Shown one piece after another: positions 33,534 to 45,800 of a stretch of DNA of 64,000 bases. The notes under the pieces are model-generated. The model made no database searches. It had not been told where the DNA came from and worked only from the letters and a program-made list of their open reading frames with translations. The stretch lies in contig CP136064.1 of NCBI GenBank assembly GCA_032622095.1, positions 220,550,205 to 220,614,204 of the forward strand, written 5' to 3'. Numbering within the stretch: position 1 is the stretch's first letter; each line of letters begins with the position of its first letter. The DNA comes from Siphonodentalium dalli. Its lineage: Eukaryota; Mollusca; Scaphopoda; Gadilida; Siphonodentaliidae. Both the position numbers and the translations under genes were made by a program.

Positions 33534-34947
33534 CTGAAATAATGCAATGCGTGATGTGTATGATCACAAGAATATCATTTATAATCAGTGGCAGAATTGA
33601 CCGAATACCTGGGCGATAACCGATCCGATATTATCACAGATAATGCATTTTGTGAGCCCCCGGTTGGAATTTGTAACCAAGCTAGTGATTCCATTAGTTT
33701 CCCTGACTGGTATATTATACGCATGTTCTCCTAGTTTGTGGAGCAAAATCTTAAATAATCGTTCCAAGATTAATGATACATGATCCGATTTAGCACCAAG
33801 TTGATCAAAATTTTAGTTCAATGTCACCTTACCAGGCGAACAAAAAACTTCTGGCATCGCGAAAATACACAAAAACATGCACCAGTTTTTACGTTGAATA
33901 TATACGAGAACAAAAGATCATAAATAAGAACACTTCCCATTGCCCATCTCGCTTTCCAGAAAAGAAAGCATGACGCCCTTTGTCCGAGATGTGTTAACCA
34001 GTCTTAAGATTTGTGGCTAACATTATACTTGCATTCCATATTGGTAAAATTGGCATTAAGATGGTTCATTCTTGTCAAAATAGATCACAAACCATGATAA
34101 TTTAACCCCAAAATAAACATGCTGGTATTGTCCGCAGTAGTTGCCATGGAAACTACTTTTATTGACTGCTATGACGCACTTAACGTCTGAGAAAATGCAA
34201 ATTACAGACCAGACTGAATGTAATTACAGAGAGTCCTTGTTCAGAATCATAACACATCTACATCCATGTAGTTATTATTTTAGATAATTTTGTTTTATCC
34301 CATAAAACATGTCATCACAGAGAGTCCTTTGCTCAGACTCACAACGCATCCATGCACATGTATGTATACCTTTAGATAATCTTGTTTTTCTCCCATAAAA
34401 CATGTCATTACAGAGAGTCCTTTGCTCAGACGCACAACCATCTATATGAATGTAAGTATTACTTTAGATAATCTGGTTTTCTCCCATACACATGAAATTG
34501 GTAATTCGAATCGATTGTAGAAAGGAATCCATGTTTCAGACCAGTTGTATCACAATACACCTATTCCCAATAAGTTGTGATTGTTTATATTTAGTTCTTA
34601 TTGAAGATACTATCAGATTCAATGAAAAATGTCTAGACATTAAGCCAAAGTACTCAATTTCTTGCGATAATGTTGCGATGTCTACCTACATTTTGTTGGA
34701 ATGTAGCCTCAATAGCTTGTGTTCAGTATGGCAATTTCATTATATTGTGATTGACAATGGTTGAGTTTATTTTGTGACAAAACTAGAACAAATTGTTTGA
34801 AAATCATGATAATACCATACCGAAATTGCCAGTTTTTTGTTTTTTTTGGAGTATTGTCAATTCTAGTTGCCATGGATACTGAATTGGTTCACATAAGTAA
34901 CAACGTACCATCTGAGAAAAGGCATATTACCCACCATCTCAACGTGC

Positions 34948-35014
<67 letters not shown>

Positions 35015-38000
35015 AAAGGGACATGTTCAGATTCACTACACATACCTTCATGGTATACTGAAGATAATCAGCATTGAATGGCTTGAAAACTCCTTTTTGC
35101 CATTGTCCATATAACACAATGTTAAAATTGACAATCAACTTCCAAGACCGGTTGTATCATAAGATGTATATTTCCAATAACACATGTTTTGTATTTAGTT
35201 CTTGTTGAAGGAAATTGCCAATTGCCAGTAAATATCTCTGAAATGTTTGTCTAAAGTAAAAAATGTCATGATATTTTATAAAATGGTCACCATGGTAACA
35301 GATAAACTTCGTGTGATGTTCACTAATATTGTTGAAAGCATATGACCTACTTATTGAAATGGGTATGTACCAAGTTTTCCACATGAGATTCCTACCCGGG
35401 TTAATGCAATGTGGGGGCATTATTGAGATGAAACTTGGATGTTTTGCTCACCTGACAAAAAATTAAAACATGTTAGAACTTCCTCGTTCGAAAATCGATA
35501 TTTTATTATTAAAGCATCAGATTAATTGGCCCATGCATGCTGGGTAAGGTTATTAATTTTCTAAGAGAGAACATGTACCAATGGTAGCATTATGGTGTCA
35601 AATCCAATGGGGCATCTTTTAAAAGTGTCTAAAAGCTCCAAATATTAATTAAACATAATTATATTACTAGAATAATAGAACAATATATGTATACTTTAAT
35701 TGTTGATGCTATTTGGCGTAGAGACCTGTTTCGGATTTAAACGTTAAACTCCTCTCACCAACAGACAAGCTCTCGAACCAGAGTTCAGTTTGGAAATAAC
35801 GAATAGGTTAGAGTGTACATGCATACTCACCAAAGTATGTCTTGAGAAATCCGTTGAGCCAATCGTACATTTGCTGGTTCTTGATTGTGAGCAGGTGCCC
35901 ATTGGTCCTTGCACATATACTCTGATGGTCTAACCATGACAGCCCATCATCCATCATAATCCTGTATAATAGCTGGAATTGCTCGTTGTATTGATAGTCT
36001 GTAATATTCAGAGAAGTCAGTATTCACCATCAAAATCGCCACAATTTCACAGACGTTGAAAGGGCAATACAATTTTCCCAAGACGCAACATGTATATAAC
36101 AATAATATAAATGAATATACTATTGGCATTCCTTTTATATGTTGTTTTGAAGATTGTAAATTATTGATAATGGAATATAAGTTTCCGTTTTTAATTCGTA
36201 TCTAAACTACTAAAGTTATTAATTCCATTTGGTGGACTTTTAATTGTTAAATTTAAATGTAGAAGCCTGATTTTAGACAATTCAGAAATTGTATAAATTA
36301 GTCTATGTAATTTAAGTCCTCTGGAATGTCTGCGGATTCTGTGAGGTTTCAGCCACTTTATTATGTTTCATGTCGAGCACCAACGTATCACTGTGCATCA
36401 CCCCTTATAAAACAATCTGGTAAAATGTGGTAAAGTCGTGTTGACAATAAAAACACTCTGGTAAAGGCCCGGTAAACTATGGTTTCTAAGTAAACTTCAT
36501 AAAGGCATGGTAAAATCAGGTATATACCAAGATATACTCTGATAAAAGCAACGTAAACTTCATGTAAAATGGACATACCCTTTTAAATACTAAGTAAATC
36601 TCGGTAAAGTCAGGTTAACTGGTAAAAGCCATGTACAAAGACATACTCTTGTAAACTTCATGCAAGTAAGGGTAGCGTGTACCCCACTGGTGGTGAAACA
36701 GGACATACATGGGTAAAAACCCATGAAATCAGAACATTCTGTAGTAAATCACTTCTTCTGGAAAAACGCTATTTAAAAAACCCTCTTTAAATGTTTGCAT
36801 TAATTTTTCATTTCTGAATACATTAAATACGTTAAATAGTCTAAGATTTCTTCGAGGAAAAAGGCGCTCTGTAAAAACGCTTTACTGTAAAAATCGTCAG
36901 TTACTTCAAATACAATAATATACAAGTGATAGAAGGGGGATTGATTGTACGAATCGTAGTCCTATTTCTAGATTAAAGACATGTTATGTACTTGTTCTGA
37001 TGCATAAAACTGATAAGTTAGTATTCAGACACTATGCCAACTGGAGGAATGTAACATTCTACTAACACCGCCGACAATCTGAAGCTAAACGACTCTACCA
37101 CTCCATAGAAAACACTGTCTAAACTACGCTCAATTGTAAATATTTACTACTCGATTCGGGACGCATCTATCTGCGATAAACTAACGAAAACGATTTCCAC
37201 ATCGAGAGTCACTGCAATTAATTAATATATAAGAATGACGGTGTGTGTTGTCAATTTGGATATAAATTTGTAAAATTTACTACTTCGAACAAGATTATTC
37301 TCTATTTCTATTCAATCACCCTGCTGGTGTGTTTCACATCACTTTAAGGTCTGGTATGTTGTCCTTGTAGCAGTTCAGAATTACGTACTAATCCTACGAA
37401 CCACATTTCAACCAGGAACAAGAATTTATGTGGGTTGGGTTTTGTACAATTAAGACCAAAAGGAAACAACTCTGTAAGATGGAGTCGAACCAATCGCAAA
37501 ATTGCTGATACATCATATACTCCCATGGTGGTTAATGGTTTGTATGTAATGGTAATATAGCAGGATTTACTAGAGTATACTGTGACTGGTGTACATCATA
37601 CCTTTCCAATGGTGTGTCCTTTTTACACGGAGTAGGTTTCTTGGCTTATCAAACAAATTTGAAATTAACTTATTATAAGAAAGATCATAATGTTCATCAA
37701 AGCTCTCATATCTACCTGGGTAAAGACTTTGTCTGCAATAGACTAGAACATTGAACCTTGAAATTTACAATGGCAATTCAAATTTCGCGAATGGTGTAGC
37801 TTTTACGTCTTTTTCAGGGAAACTGATTAATACTGACCAAATTTACACACTATATATAGCCCTTTCACCGATAATTGCCAAGCTTATCAGTCTGTACATG
37901 GGTTCGAATTTTGTACACAAAACGGATCGATAATTATATTGAAACAATACAAAGCACTTCCTTTAAAATTTGTATATGTGATATAGGGAATCTAATGGTG

Positions 38001-41000
38001 TTGTTTAACAATACATATGTGGCGCCATCCATGTCAGGGATGGGAGTAGGAAGGGGCACAACATCGACATTTTTGTCGCCGATTTCCGGCAAACACATTG
38101 TCATCTCCATTGTACATTGCATCTATGGTATTATTCAAATTTGCCAAGGTGGCACCGCCGGGATCAGGGACGGGTGTTGTTTTAGGAGCACCAACATTGA
38201 TAAAAACGAACTTATACAACAACGTTTCCGTGATATAAGAAACATAATGGTTCAGTTTAACTTTAAAGAGGCACCATTCGGATCATGACTGGGGAGTAGG
38301 CAAGTAACACCAAAATTAATAAAGAATGTTCAATTATGTTCATGATTTCGAAGTCTTTGAATGTGTCTGCATATGGACGATGAGCGGCGTGGTGTGTGAT
38401 AAGCGTTGCATTCTAAAGGAAAGTGCTGTTCGTCTTCTATAGCGTAATCGGAACAAAATATACATAGTGTATGTTCCAATGCCGTCGGTGATTATGCATA
38501 GTGTCCTTTTTTAATAGCCAAATTATGATGTATGTATAATTACTTATTCTTAGTCTAGTAAAGTTATCCTACTTTCTATTGATGTTGTAATTATGCAATT
38601 ATATGATCTATCCAACCCGATTCGGGATAGGTGTCAAGACGCCATAAAAGTTAGTGATATGGCCCAATCTTTGACTTGACAAATAAGGCCCAATTATTCA
38701 CCTAAATTCTTTCTTACTTATGTTAACATTGTATTATCTTTTAAATATATATTCAAAAACAAACACAGGTTCATTTTTAATGCGGACAAGACCTGACAAA
38801 CCTACAAGTAACATATAAATGTGCTTGCACACAGCTTATCGTTAATAACAATATGCTAATTCGTGCATAAATGTATCGCACTGTGCGGCGCGCTTAACGC
38901 AGGAACTCATACCAGCTCATATTACCTATCAATATAAAGATGGTCATCAGAGAGAAACAAAATACCATATCATATAATAATACATTAGACTCTCTTTGTG
39001 TCATTTACCCCATCCACAGGGGGATTTCGAATATTACTTCTGAATCGAATCTTTGATGATGACATTTCGTTCGTTTGTAACATACGTATAGCAAATATAC
39101 AAGGTTTTGTCGTGTTTTTATCAAAATATAGATAATTGAAACCAGCCATGTTTAGGTTATGAGAAAATTCGAAGTCTTCCATGTCAATATGTATTACAAT
39201 ACATGCATATGGGACAAGTCGACCAGGATATTTTTTTATAATTTTATCAGGTTGTTATATTGTTCTAAGTGACATAGAACAGGTTAGCCCTGAATGTAAC
39301 TAAAAAATTCAAAATGCTACAAAAGACCCCAAGGCCCAGCTTTGTTATACATTTTTCCAATTTCCACATCACATTCATACTATTTTATGTAAAGGAAGCG
39401 TCCTGGTATCAGCAATATGGAGCGGTTTGAATGATAGGATATACATTGCTTGGTCCACTAAAAATAACCTTAGTCTCAAAACTTCAAAACGAATAATTAT
39501 TCTAGGTTCTCCACCAACAGAAGGAAATTATATCACCAATTTGTTTTGGCTGCTTGTCAAACAATACCTATATCAAACTAAATTCAACCCAGACATGCTG
39601 TCCGTCAATGCTTTTATAGCAGCCCTCCAATATAGGTATCGATGTGACAAATTCAATGCTCGTTGTAATATGAAGACTGCAGAATTCGAGAAAAACTGGT
39701 TCCTAATAGAAAGCGCTATAAATAAAAAAGGCATACATTTCTTGATATATACTCATCAGAATCGCGCATTTTCCTTTAAGAATTTTGTTTCCATTCTACC
39801 TCTTACTCTCTTCAATTATAATAATTATAGTCACACTGCAGGTGAGTGTCGTGATAAACCGAAACAAAAAATAAAAATAACATGTCTAACGTGACATAAC
39901 ACTTCAAATCATTCTCTGTTGTACATCATGCTTTCAATTACAATATAACAGATTGCCCGATCGCCAGTAAGAGTGCAAGCGTGAGCACGTGAATGAGTGT
40001 ATGCCTGCTGAATGTATGTATCAGATGAATAATATCAATTGTATCCAACATGTAAAACCATTCATTCTGTATGTAAATCATCTGTTTCAATAAAAAAAAA
40101 AATTTAATAGATATACATTGCTGTACATTTTGGTGTTAGGGCGACCCTTATAATCCACCTGATGAGTTCGCACCAGATTTCCAAACTTAGAAAAATTAGG
40201 ACAATTTGAAATTCATGTCGCATAATACACAACTAAAACCAATCATATGTATAATATAATAGTTCATCAAACTTAATAAAATAAACTAAAATAATGATGA
40301 TCAGAATATTTAATTTCACTCAACCCAATGATGCATTGACACAGAAATGAATACAAGATGTGACCATATATCCATAGCTTACCGATTTGATCAATTGAGA
40401 AAACCTTATAGTATTTAATAACATTTGAAAGTTTATAGTTCAATATAGTTTCAATATAGTTTCACCAGTTAGATATGAAAACAACCAACAAATAATACAT
40501 GTAGATTTGATAGTTTATGCAGTCAGAAAGAATTAATGCTGCTATTGAATCCTTTTAAAACTGTCTGTTAATTAACTATTAGGTCTGAATGAAATGATGT
40601 TTTAATATCTTTCAGGTTTTGTTTGTGTGTGTTCGGTAATTAACTTGATATCAGGGGGAAATTATTCGACAACAAATTTGCTTTGTGTAAATTTGATCAT
40701 TTGTCCTTATTTGTCATTTTGAATATACTATATAAATGTTATTTACAGCGCATCATGTGAAATGTTTGTGAACATCTGCGACTTTAATAAAAACTTCGCT
40801 CATAAAGTCTGGAAGAGATTTCTTCTGATGCTGCTGGATTATTGTCGCTAGTTGCATATTTCCAATTTAATAGCTTGCCTTCTTTGTATGTTTGGGATAT
40901 ATATATTTGTCTTTAGAAGTTTGATGCAATGTTCTTACAGTCTAATTAATCTAGTGGGGTGACACTTTTATGTTGCCATACTCCATATTGCATTAAAATA

Positions 41001-43760
41001 AATAAGTTAAGGAAGAACAAGAGAGGAATAGATAGTCTTCATGCGTCTATTTGGCAAGACATAACTCAAACGCATCGTTATTCATATGCCTTAGATTGTA
41101 TTCACATGTTCTTTCCATGAAAGTTTATGATCAAGAATAAGTCCCAGAAAATTTGTATTTGGAACTCTATTTATTACATTATAGTTCTGGTATATATATT
41201 CTGGTTCAAATAGTCATTACATGGCGAAAAAGTAACTTTGCCTGCATTTTTTTTTATAATTTTCGCTACAGAACATAAACACTTCACAGTGCGCATGGCA
41301 AACCATGTAACAGAGAAAAAGAATGACTTCCGGGAAAGTGTTCGTCGATACTAACGATACGTTCAGAAACACTACGTGTCTATTTTGTTTATACCATGAT
41401 CCTACCGATAAGAATAATGTTACGAAGTTAGAACTTAAAACATGGAAGAAATTTGTCAAAACGTCAACCCTCCGTGATACCCGCGGCAACTCAGTACATT
41501 ATAGCACTGTTACCTGGTGAAAGAATGTGAAACCTGAGGGAATTGTGAAAATGTACAAAAAAGCTATTGAAATTAATTATATTTGTTTTGGTCACACAAT
41601 ATCACATATGTTACGTAATATCACAGATTTATGAAAGTATAACTAACGTTTTGTTTATTAACGTGTGAACTTGCAACTATATTTTCCCACGGTGTTACTG
41701 TAACGCGCCAATTTGTAGTCCCTATAATGTAGGTATATCACTTTGCGTTCAAAACTTATGGACACGCTTATCTACATGTACACCGTTAGAGGGAGGCTAC
41801 CAGGAAATTGAGCACACTTGTGTTGATAATGTTTAGTGCGCATGTAAGAAAATGACATTGTATGGCTGTTATCATTGCATTTCATTATAATAATATGTGC
41901 CTAATTGTTGTATGTATAGCATACATTCGACTGCCTCGCTTCTTCAAATAACCAACAATGCAAATTGTGTTTTCTTGATAAACGTTGCAGTTCATCCAAA
42001 TTCATGGACATTTTAAACTTTGCGAAGCAACTGTTGTGACACACGCAGGCGAGCTAATCAATCCGCTATGTATATATATATCCAATTGAAGTTGGACCTC
42101 AAATGGTCACTTTGCATTTCCATGGGATTTTATGAAGTTGTAGTGGGAATATTTAACCCGTCAACCACCCTACCCCTTGAATAATAATATGCTACCTAAT
42201 TTGCATTCGGGGTAAAAGTTTGTTTATGCTGCTATATTTAGGAGCACATTGTTCCTCTTTACTGGAAGCATTACAATGTTGCGACAAAGAGAAAGTTAAC
42301 CAGCATTTCACATGCAGAAGTCAGTCTTAATCACTGACGTTTTCCAATAGATTTATCTCGTCAACACAATTAACAACATATGCCTTAAAGTGTAAAAAAG
42401 TTATTCAGTGCAAGTTATTTAAATTCTTTCAGTATTTCGATGAAGTTTGGAATAGACACAAATTAAATTCCAACAAATATCTAAGACTGCGCGCCATTCG
42501 GCTTCTGTCATCATTCTTATATTTGGATTTGCAAATAACTCGCCATCGCGACATCACGAAATCTTTTACACAATAGTTTTCTCGAGCATGATGACACAAG
42601 TGATTTTTGTTTACAAACTCAATTTCCTGGCAGCCGCGTTTTTTCGGAAACGGGATTTATATGGTTCCACTTTTCACTTTTAAGTATTATCACATGTTAA
42701 CAAGCTTGTACCACTATAGTTCTATACATGGCTATATATACACACATAAAACTATAGTGCACAATGCATATTATTTATATATTCACTCAGTTCTATTTCA
42801 ATAGTGGCAATACGATGGGAAGTAGATACCTATGCGGGAACTGTAATTATACGCTCGTTTAAAAAAAAACCTTTTTGTTGGAATTTGCACTAAAATTTCG
42901 TTTCAGGACGATGACATTAGTAAGTCTGAGCTGAATGGAATGAAATTTAGTATCTGGTTTACTGTTTATAAATACGGGACGTATTATGTTATTGGACTGT
43001 CTGTCAGTCTGTTCGCTTTTTTCGTTTCCGGATGATAACTTTAGTAAGTCTGAACTGAATGGAATGAAATTTGGTATGTGGGTTTATTAGTACAAAATAC
43101 AGATCAAGTTCGGTTTCGGGTTCAGCCCGCCAATTTCCCCCAGAGTTACGCACATTTGTGTTGAATTTGCACTCAATTTTCGTTTTTGGGTGATAACTGT
43201 AGTAAGTTTGAACAGAAAAAAAATGAAAAAAAAAATTGCAGAGTGTGTGGTCAGGTAGTGGAAATATTTTTTTCAAACCCGTGTCTGCACATTTTTTTCA
43301 ATTGACCCCACTACAGTGACGATTAACAACTTATTTTTTCACGATGACCATTAATACTATAATTGTAGAGTACGTGATCATATAGTGTAATTTTTTCCTA
43401 AGATTGTGAATTGAAAGTGTTACACACCGCTTAGAGGTGTCTTGGCAACTATGAATGACGTTTGTTTCTATCTTCTCACTAACCTATATACAACGAGGCT
43501 CCTGGTGTAGACTGTGATACGGCGACCTCTCCGGCATGAAGCTGACATATGCCTCTTTCAGCTGCGAGTAGGATTGCCCTGCACAGTCCATCATTGTCGC
43601 ACTCCCCGGCACACTCTGCGAAGGAATTCGTCGACAGACTTCTGATGGGGGTATCAGTTGAATCAACACCCTGGCTAACGATGGCGAAATGTAGCGCAGT
43701 AGCTAAGCCTATTGGGTCGAGGCCACACGACACGACGAAGATTAATGTTTGAATTTGCAT
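33307..43760 (-). CDS. Secreted PAN/apple plus C-type lectin domain protein
   Basis: Three exons (43760-43484, 35998-35831, 33533-33307) join at phase-1 GT/AG introns into one 223-residue protein. Residues 1 to about 26 form a signal peptide (MQIQTLIFVV...). Residues about 34-92 form a PAN/apple-like module with Cys 50, 54, 60 and 72. Residues 94-223 form a full-length C-type lectin domain: SWLDHQSICARTNGHLLTI (113-131), EGTW (167-170), WIP (179-181), and the four core cysteines, expected pairs C121-C221 and C190-C209. The Ca-binding EPN/QPD and WND motifs are missing, so classical calcium-dependent sugar binding is doubtful. Such secreted proteins in invertebrates act in recognition, immunity or matrix. 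Further small exons in the 7.5-kb first intron cannot be ruled out, but the phases fit without them. Confidence 0.82.
34221..34495 (+). repeat. Three ~93-bp tandem units in intron 2
   Basis: Each unit starts with TYACAGAGAGTCCTTTGCTC and ends TTAGATAATCTTGTTTTYTC CCATAAAACATG; starts near 34221, 34313 and 34407. The open frame at 34492-34764 just after it is not a recognised protein. Confidence 0.85.
34500..35300 (+). repeat. Diverged direct repeat around an (AT)n tract
   Basis: CAGACCAGTTGTATCACAAT...TATTTAGTTCTTATTGAAG (34538-34606) matches AAGACCGGTTGTATCATAAG...TATTTAGTTCTTGTTGAAGG (35143-35212). Between them 34956-35010 is an (AT)n microsatellite of about 55 bp. Confidence 0.7.
35831..35998 (-). 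CDS. Lectin gene exon 2: N-terminal half of the CTLD
   Basis: Acceptor CTGAATATTACAG and donor GTGAGTATG; phase 1 at both ends, 168 nt. It encodes residues 94-148 with part of D93 and G149 and contains the first conserved CTLD cysteine (C121) and the GHLLTIKN strand. It is too split by stops in other frames to appear as a long open frame, and was found by its lectin motif. Confidence 0.85.
36390..36740. repeat. Degenerate GGTAAA-rich minisatellite in intron 1
   Basis: Words such as CTGGTAAAATG, CTCTGGTAAAGGC, CATGGTAAAATCAGG and GTAAACTTCATG recur every 20-40 bp. Highly diverged, no coding sense. Confidence 0.55.
36741..37950. other. Intronic sequence, no gene; small repeat at 37250-37346
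   Basis: Within intron 1 of the lectin gene. TTTGGATATAAATTTG...TTCTCTATTTCTATT...TTTCACATCACTTTAA resembles 25551-25620. Nothing else recognisable. Confidence 0.5.
37951..38315 (+). repeat. Degenerate copies of the 22.4-23.2 kb satellite
   Basis: Three monomer-like units (anchors GTCAGGGATGGGAGTAGGAA at 38034, ATCAGGGACGGGTG at 38161, ATCATGACTGGGGAG at 38281) with GTGGCGCCAT, GCGCCGATTTC-like and AGGAATCTAAT-like words as in the main array. Located in intron 1 of the lectin gene. Open frames here come from the repeat. Confidence 0.7.
38316..39437. other. Intronic sequence, no gene recognised
   Basis: AT-rich; no named domain or strong repeat seen. The minus-strand frame 38985-39182 has no recognisable family. 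Confidence 0.5.
39438..40122 (+). mobile_element. 5'-truncated LINE insertion with 13-bp TSD
   Basis: GATATACATTGCT flanks the insert at 39438-39450 and 40110-40122, a 13-bp target-site duplication. The insert (39451-40109) encodes the last ~147 residues of a LINE ORF2 (KRIIILGSPP ... NLFWLLVKQYLYQTK ... FEKNW), a C-terminal region common in CR1/L2/RTE-like elements. It is followed by 3'UTR and an A-run near 40090-40102. No catalytic core remains. It lies antisense in intron 1 of the lectin gene. The exact TSD and uninterrupted frame suggest it is fairly recent. Confidence 0.82.
40123..41322. other. Intronic sequence, no gene recognised
   Basis: AT-rich intron 1 sequence without named proteins or clear repeats. 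The direct duplication TTCAATATAGTTTCA at 40440-40463 is the only local oddity. Confidence 0.5.
41323..41515 (+). CDS. Candidate exon with a Cys-x2-Cys motif
   Basis: Starting at ATG 41323 the frame reads MTSGKVFVDTNDTFRNTTC, then LFC, then DKNNVTKLELKTWKKFV and TSTLRDTRG. The layout (Cys-x2-Cys, a K-L-x6-W-K stretch, then a basic R-D) resembles the N-terminal zinc-binding segment of poorly characterised, often transposon-linked proteins in marine invertebrates. A GTGAAA donor-like site at 41516 precedes the stop at 41518. It is antisense to the lectin gene, in its first intron. I could not find a following exon. Confidence 0.3.
42870..43400 (+). repeat. Degenerate ~130-150-bp tandem units
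   Basis: TTTGCACTMAAATTTTCGTTT, GATGATAACTTTAGTAAGTC and TGAACTGAATGGAATGAAAT recur at about 42890-42950, 43020-43075 and 43165-43225, with a more distant unit to 43400. Located just downstream of lectin exon 1, inside intron 1. Confidence 0.75.
43484..43760 (-). CDS. Lectin gene exon 1: signal peptide and PAN/apple module
   Basis: ATG at 43758-43760 opens a frame with a hydrophobic leader, then NSFAECAGECDNDGLCRAI and GICQLHAG, the spacing of PAN/apple cysteines. The frame runs to ATA G and a GTTAGT donor at 43483; the next in-frame codon would be TAG, as expected past a real donor. The 5'UTR and promoter are not identified. Confidence 0.8.
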
Positions 43761-44505
43761 CTCTTCATTCAGACGTCATTACTCTGCAATACATTCATGT
43801 GGCAATGAGTTAAATTATTCGACATCTCCAGTATCCATGGAAAGGCTGTCCGTGTTTACCTATGTTATGAACCAGTTAAAATGAGTGAAATTAGCCAGGA
43901 AACTCGTTAAAATAGTAACAAGAACGGCACTCCATACAGTTAACGTTGTGCGTAGCATGACGTCATCTATCCTCGGGATAAAAATAAAATTGTCAATATT
44001 ATTATCAGGTGTCAGACGTTTTATGGAAATAATGTTTTCATGCAAGCAGATACAAAATAATGAAATGTAATTTTCGCTAAACATCGCGGGTATCGTTTGA
44101 CGACCTATATTTACTGCACAGAAGATCCGGTGTTACTGACATCTTGATCCGCCCCTTGACATCTATCTGGATCGAAAGTGGTCCCACCATATTGAGAATG
44201 ACATGAGCTTTTTTTTAAATATGTTCAATCCTATGCTTCTTTGACAAAATCAATTATATACCGTCCACTGCAACAACTCGTGGGTAGATTTGTATGTCTA
44301 TATCATGATTTTGCTATGTGTGTGATTTAGAATGGGGATAAACATGCTGTCTGCTTGATTTGGGACGTTTTTCGGTTGGTTTTCCGATGCAAAATACCCG
44401 TTTTACCGGCTACACGCTGCGCAGGTATTTAAAACTGTATTTTCCCTCTCAAAACTCCACCGATAATCGTCCCAAATCACACCAGAAAAACATGTTTATC
44501 CTCTA
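43761..44505. other. Upstream of the lectin gene; no gene or promoter identified
   Basis: This should contain the minus-strand promoter of the lectin gene, but I see no convincing TATA or initiator. Short frames on both strands have no family resemblance. Confidence 0.45.
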
Positions 44506-45800
44506 CATATCTGACGCTCGTTGTATTACCATATCAGGAATAGACTAACTAGAACGCTCCTTATTATCAGTACCCAACTTATCTATGACTTGACCAACAT
44601 CTATACATCGATTTCCAAACTATTAGTGCGGACCCCTATTGAGATAATGGCTCCCGGAGCATCAGTATAATGATCTCCAGTCTGACTTTGCTCAACTATA
44701 GTTTTCGTGTTCAATCCTGAAAACTAATGAGAACATTTTAATGAGAATTTACGCCGCCATATACCGAACATTGTGACTTTTCGATGCTGAAAATTTGAGA
44801 AATGTTCTCAGGGTGTTTAGATGCCGATGCACATTACATGGCCATGGCTCGTTCATACTTCCATATATTTGGAAGAAGGTAAAGATGGGTCGCTAAATAC
44901 ACGAATTGCTGATCGAAAAAAAACAACATTTGTATACCCTGAAAAATCTTTCCAAAGTAATATCATTTTGCCAGCTGCTTCCAATCGTTGACATATAAAA
45001 TAAACGCTCTTTATTTGTCAAATCAGGAATAGATCCCCCAATCACACAGCCGCAAAATTATTATATTGTTATGACATTAATTGTTATTAATTTGGGAGAA
45101 CGCTCTTTATTCTTCTTTCTGCTCTGAAGAAAAATCGGCTCAAACTAATCGGTGACTTGAGTAGGTCTTTCTGTGAGTCCGTCTGTCCAAGTTTCCTTCG
45201 ACGTGAACCAGCTAGTGTAATATGTTGGGATAATGCTGGTTTTACGTCGAAGTCTCGAAATCAGACTTTACGCCCATATCCAGTCACTTTAATCGATTTT
45301 TAATATTGGTGATTAAATACACAAAATGCCGACAATCTTAGTATAATCTGAAATGTCTTGCAAAAAAGTGGTCGCAAATTTGAAGTTCTTTTCAATCTTT
45401 GATATATAACATACACACTCTTTATTGTTTCATATAGTCTGAAGAAAATCAGAACAGAACTTGGTATGACTTTCTGAAACACATGAAGTCCGTATACAAT
45501 TAAATGACCAATATCCGGTGAAGTTGAACATCGATTCCATGGTATTAGTGCGGACCCCTATTGAGATAATGATTCCAGGAGCACCGTTAAAGATGTCCTA
45601 CCTGACTTGACTCCACTATAGTTTTCGTTTTCGATGTTGAAAGCTAATGATTACATTATAATGAGATATTTACGACGCCAGTTATCGACATTTGTGACTC
45701 TTCGATGCTGAAAACAATGAGAAATGCCCGTGATATGTTTAGAGCGTGTACGCCCTCCGTTACAAACTATCTACACACATTAAACGGGAATGGCTCACAT
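44506..45800 (+). repeat. Duplicated repeat block with AACGCTCTTTAT motifs
   Basis: 44626-44850 (TTAGTGCGGACCCCTATTGA ... CTATAGTTTTCGTGTTC ... GTGACTTTTCGATGCTGAAAA) matches 45545-45790. A second part, 44885-45010 (CTAAATACACGAATTGC ... CTTTGACATATAA), matches 45310-45425. AACGCTCTTTAT lies at 45003-45013 and 45098-45110, with an AACGCTCCTTAT at 44550; ATCAGGAATAGA precedes or follows as at the edge of family A copy 3. Confidence 0.75.

Noticed and set aside
34761-35114. 117-codon frame with a long YIYIYI run
   Set aside because: The run is an (AT)n microsatellite.
37890-37910. GGTTCGAATTT as a possible tRNA B box
   Set aside because: The final C of the B box is missing and no A box or cloverleaf can be drawn around it.
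37875-38288. 137-codon plus-strand frame
   Set aside because: It spans degenerate satellite units and shows no protein family.
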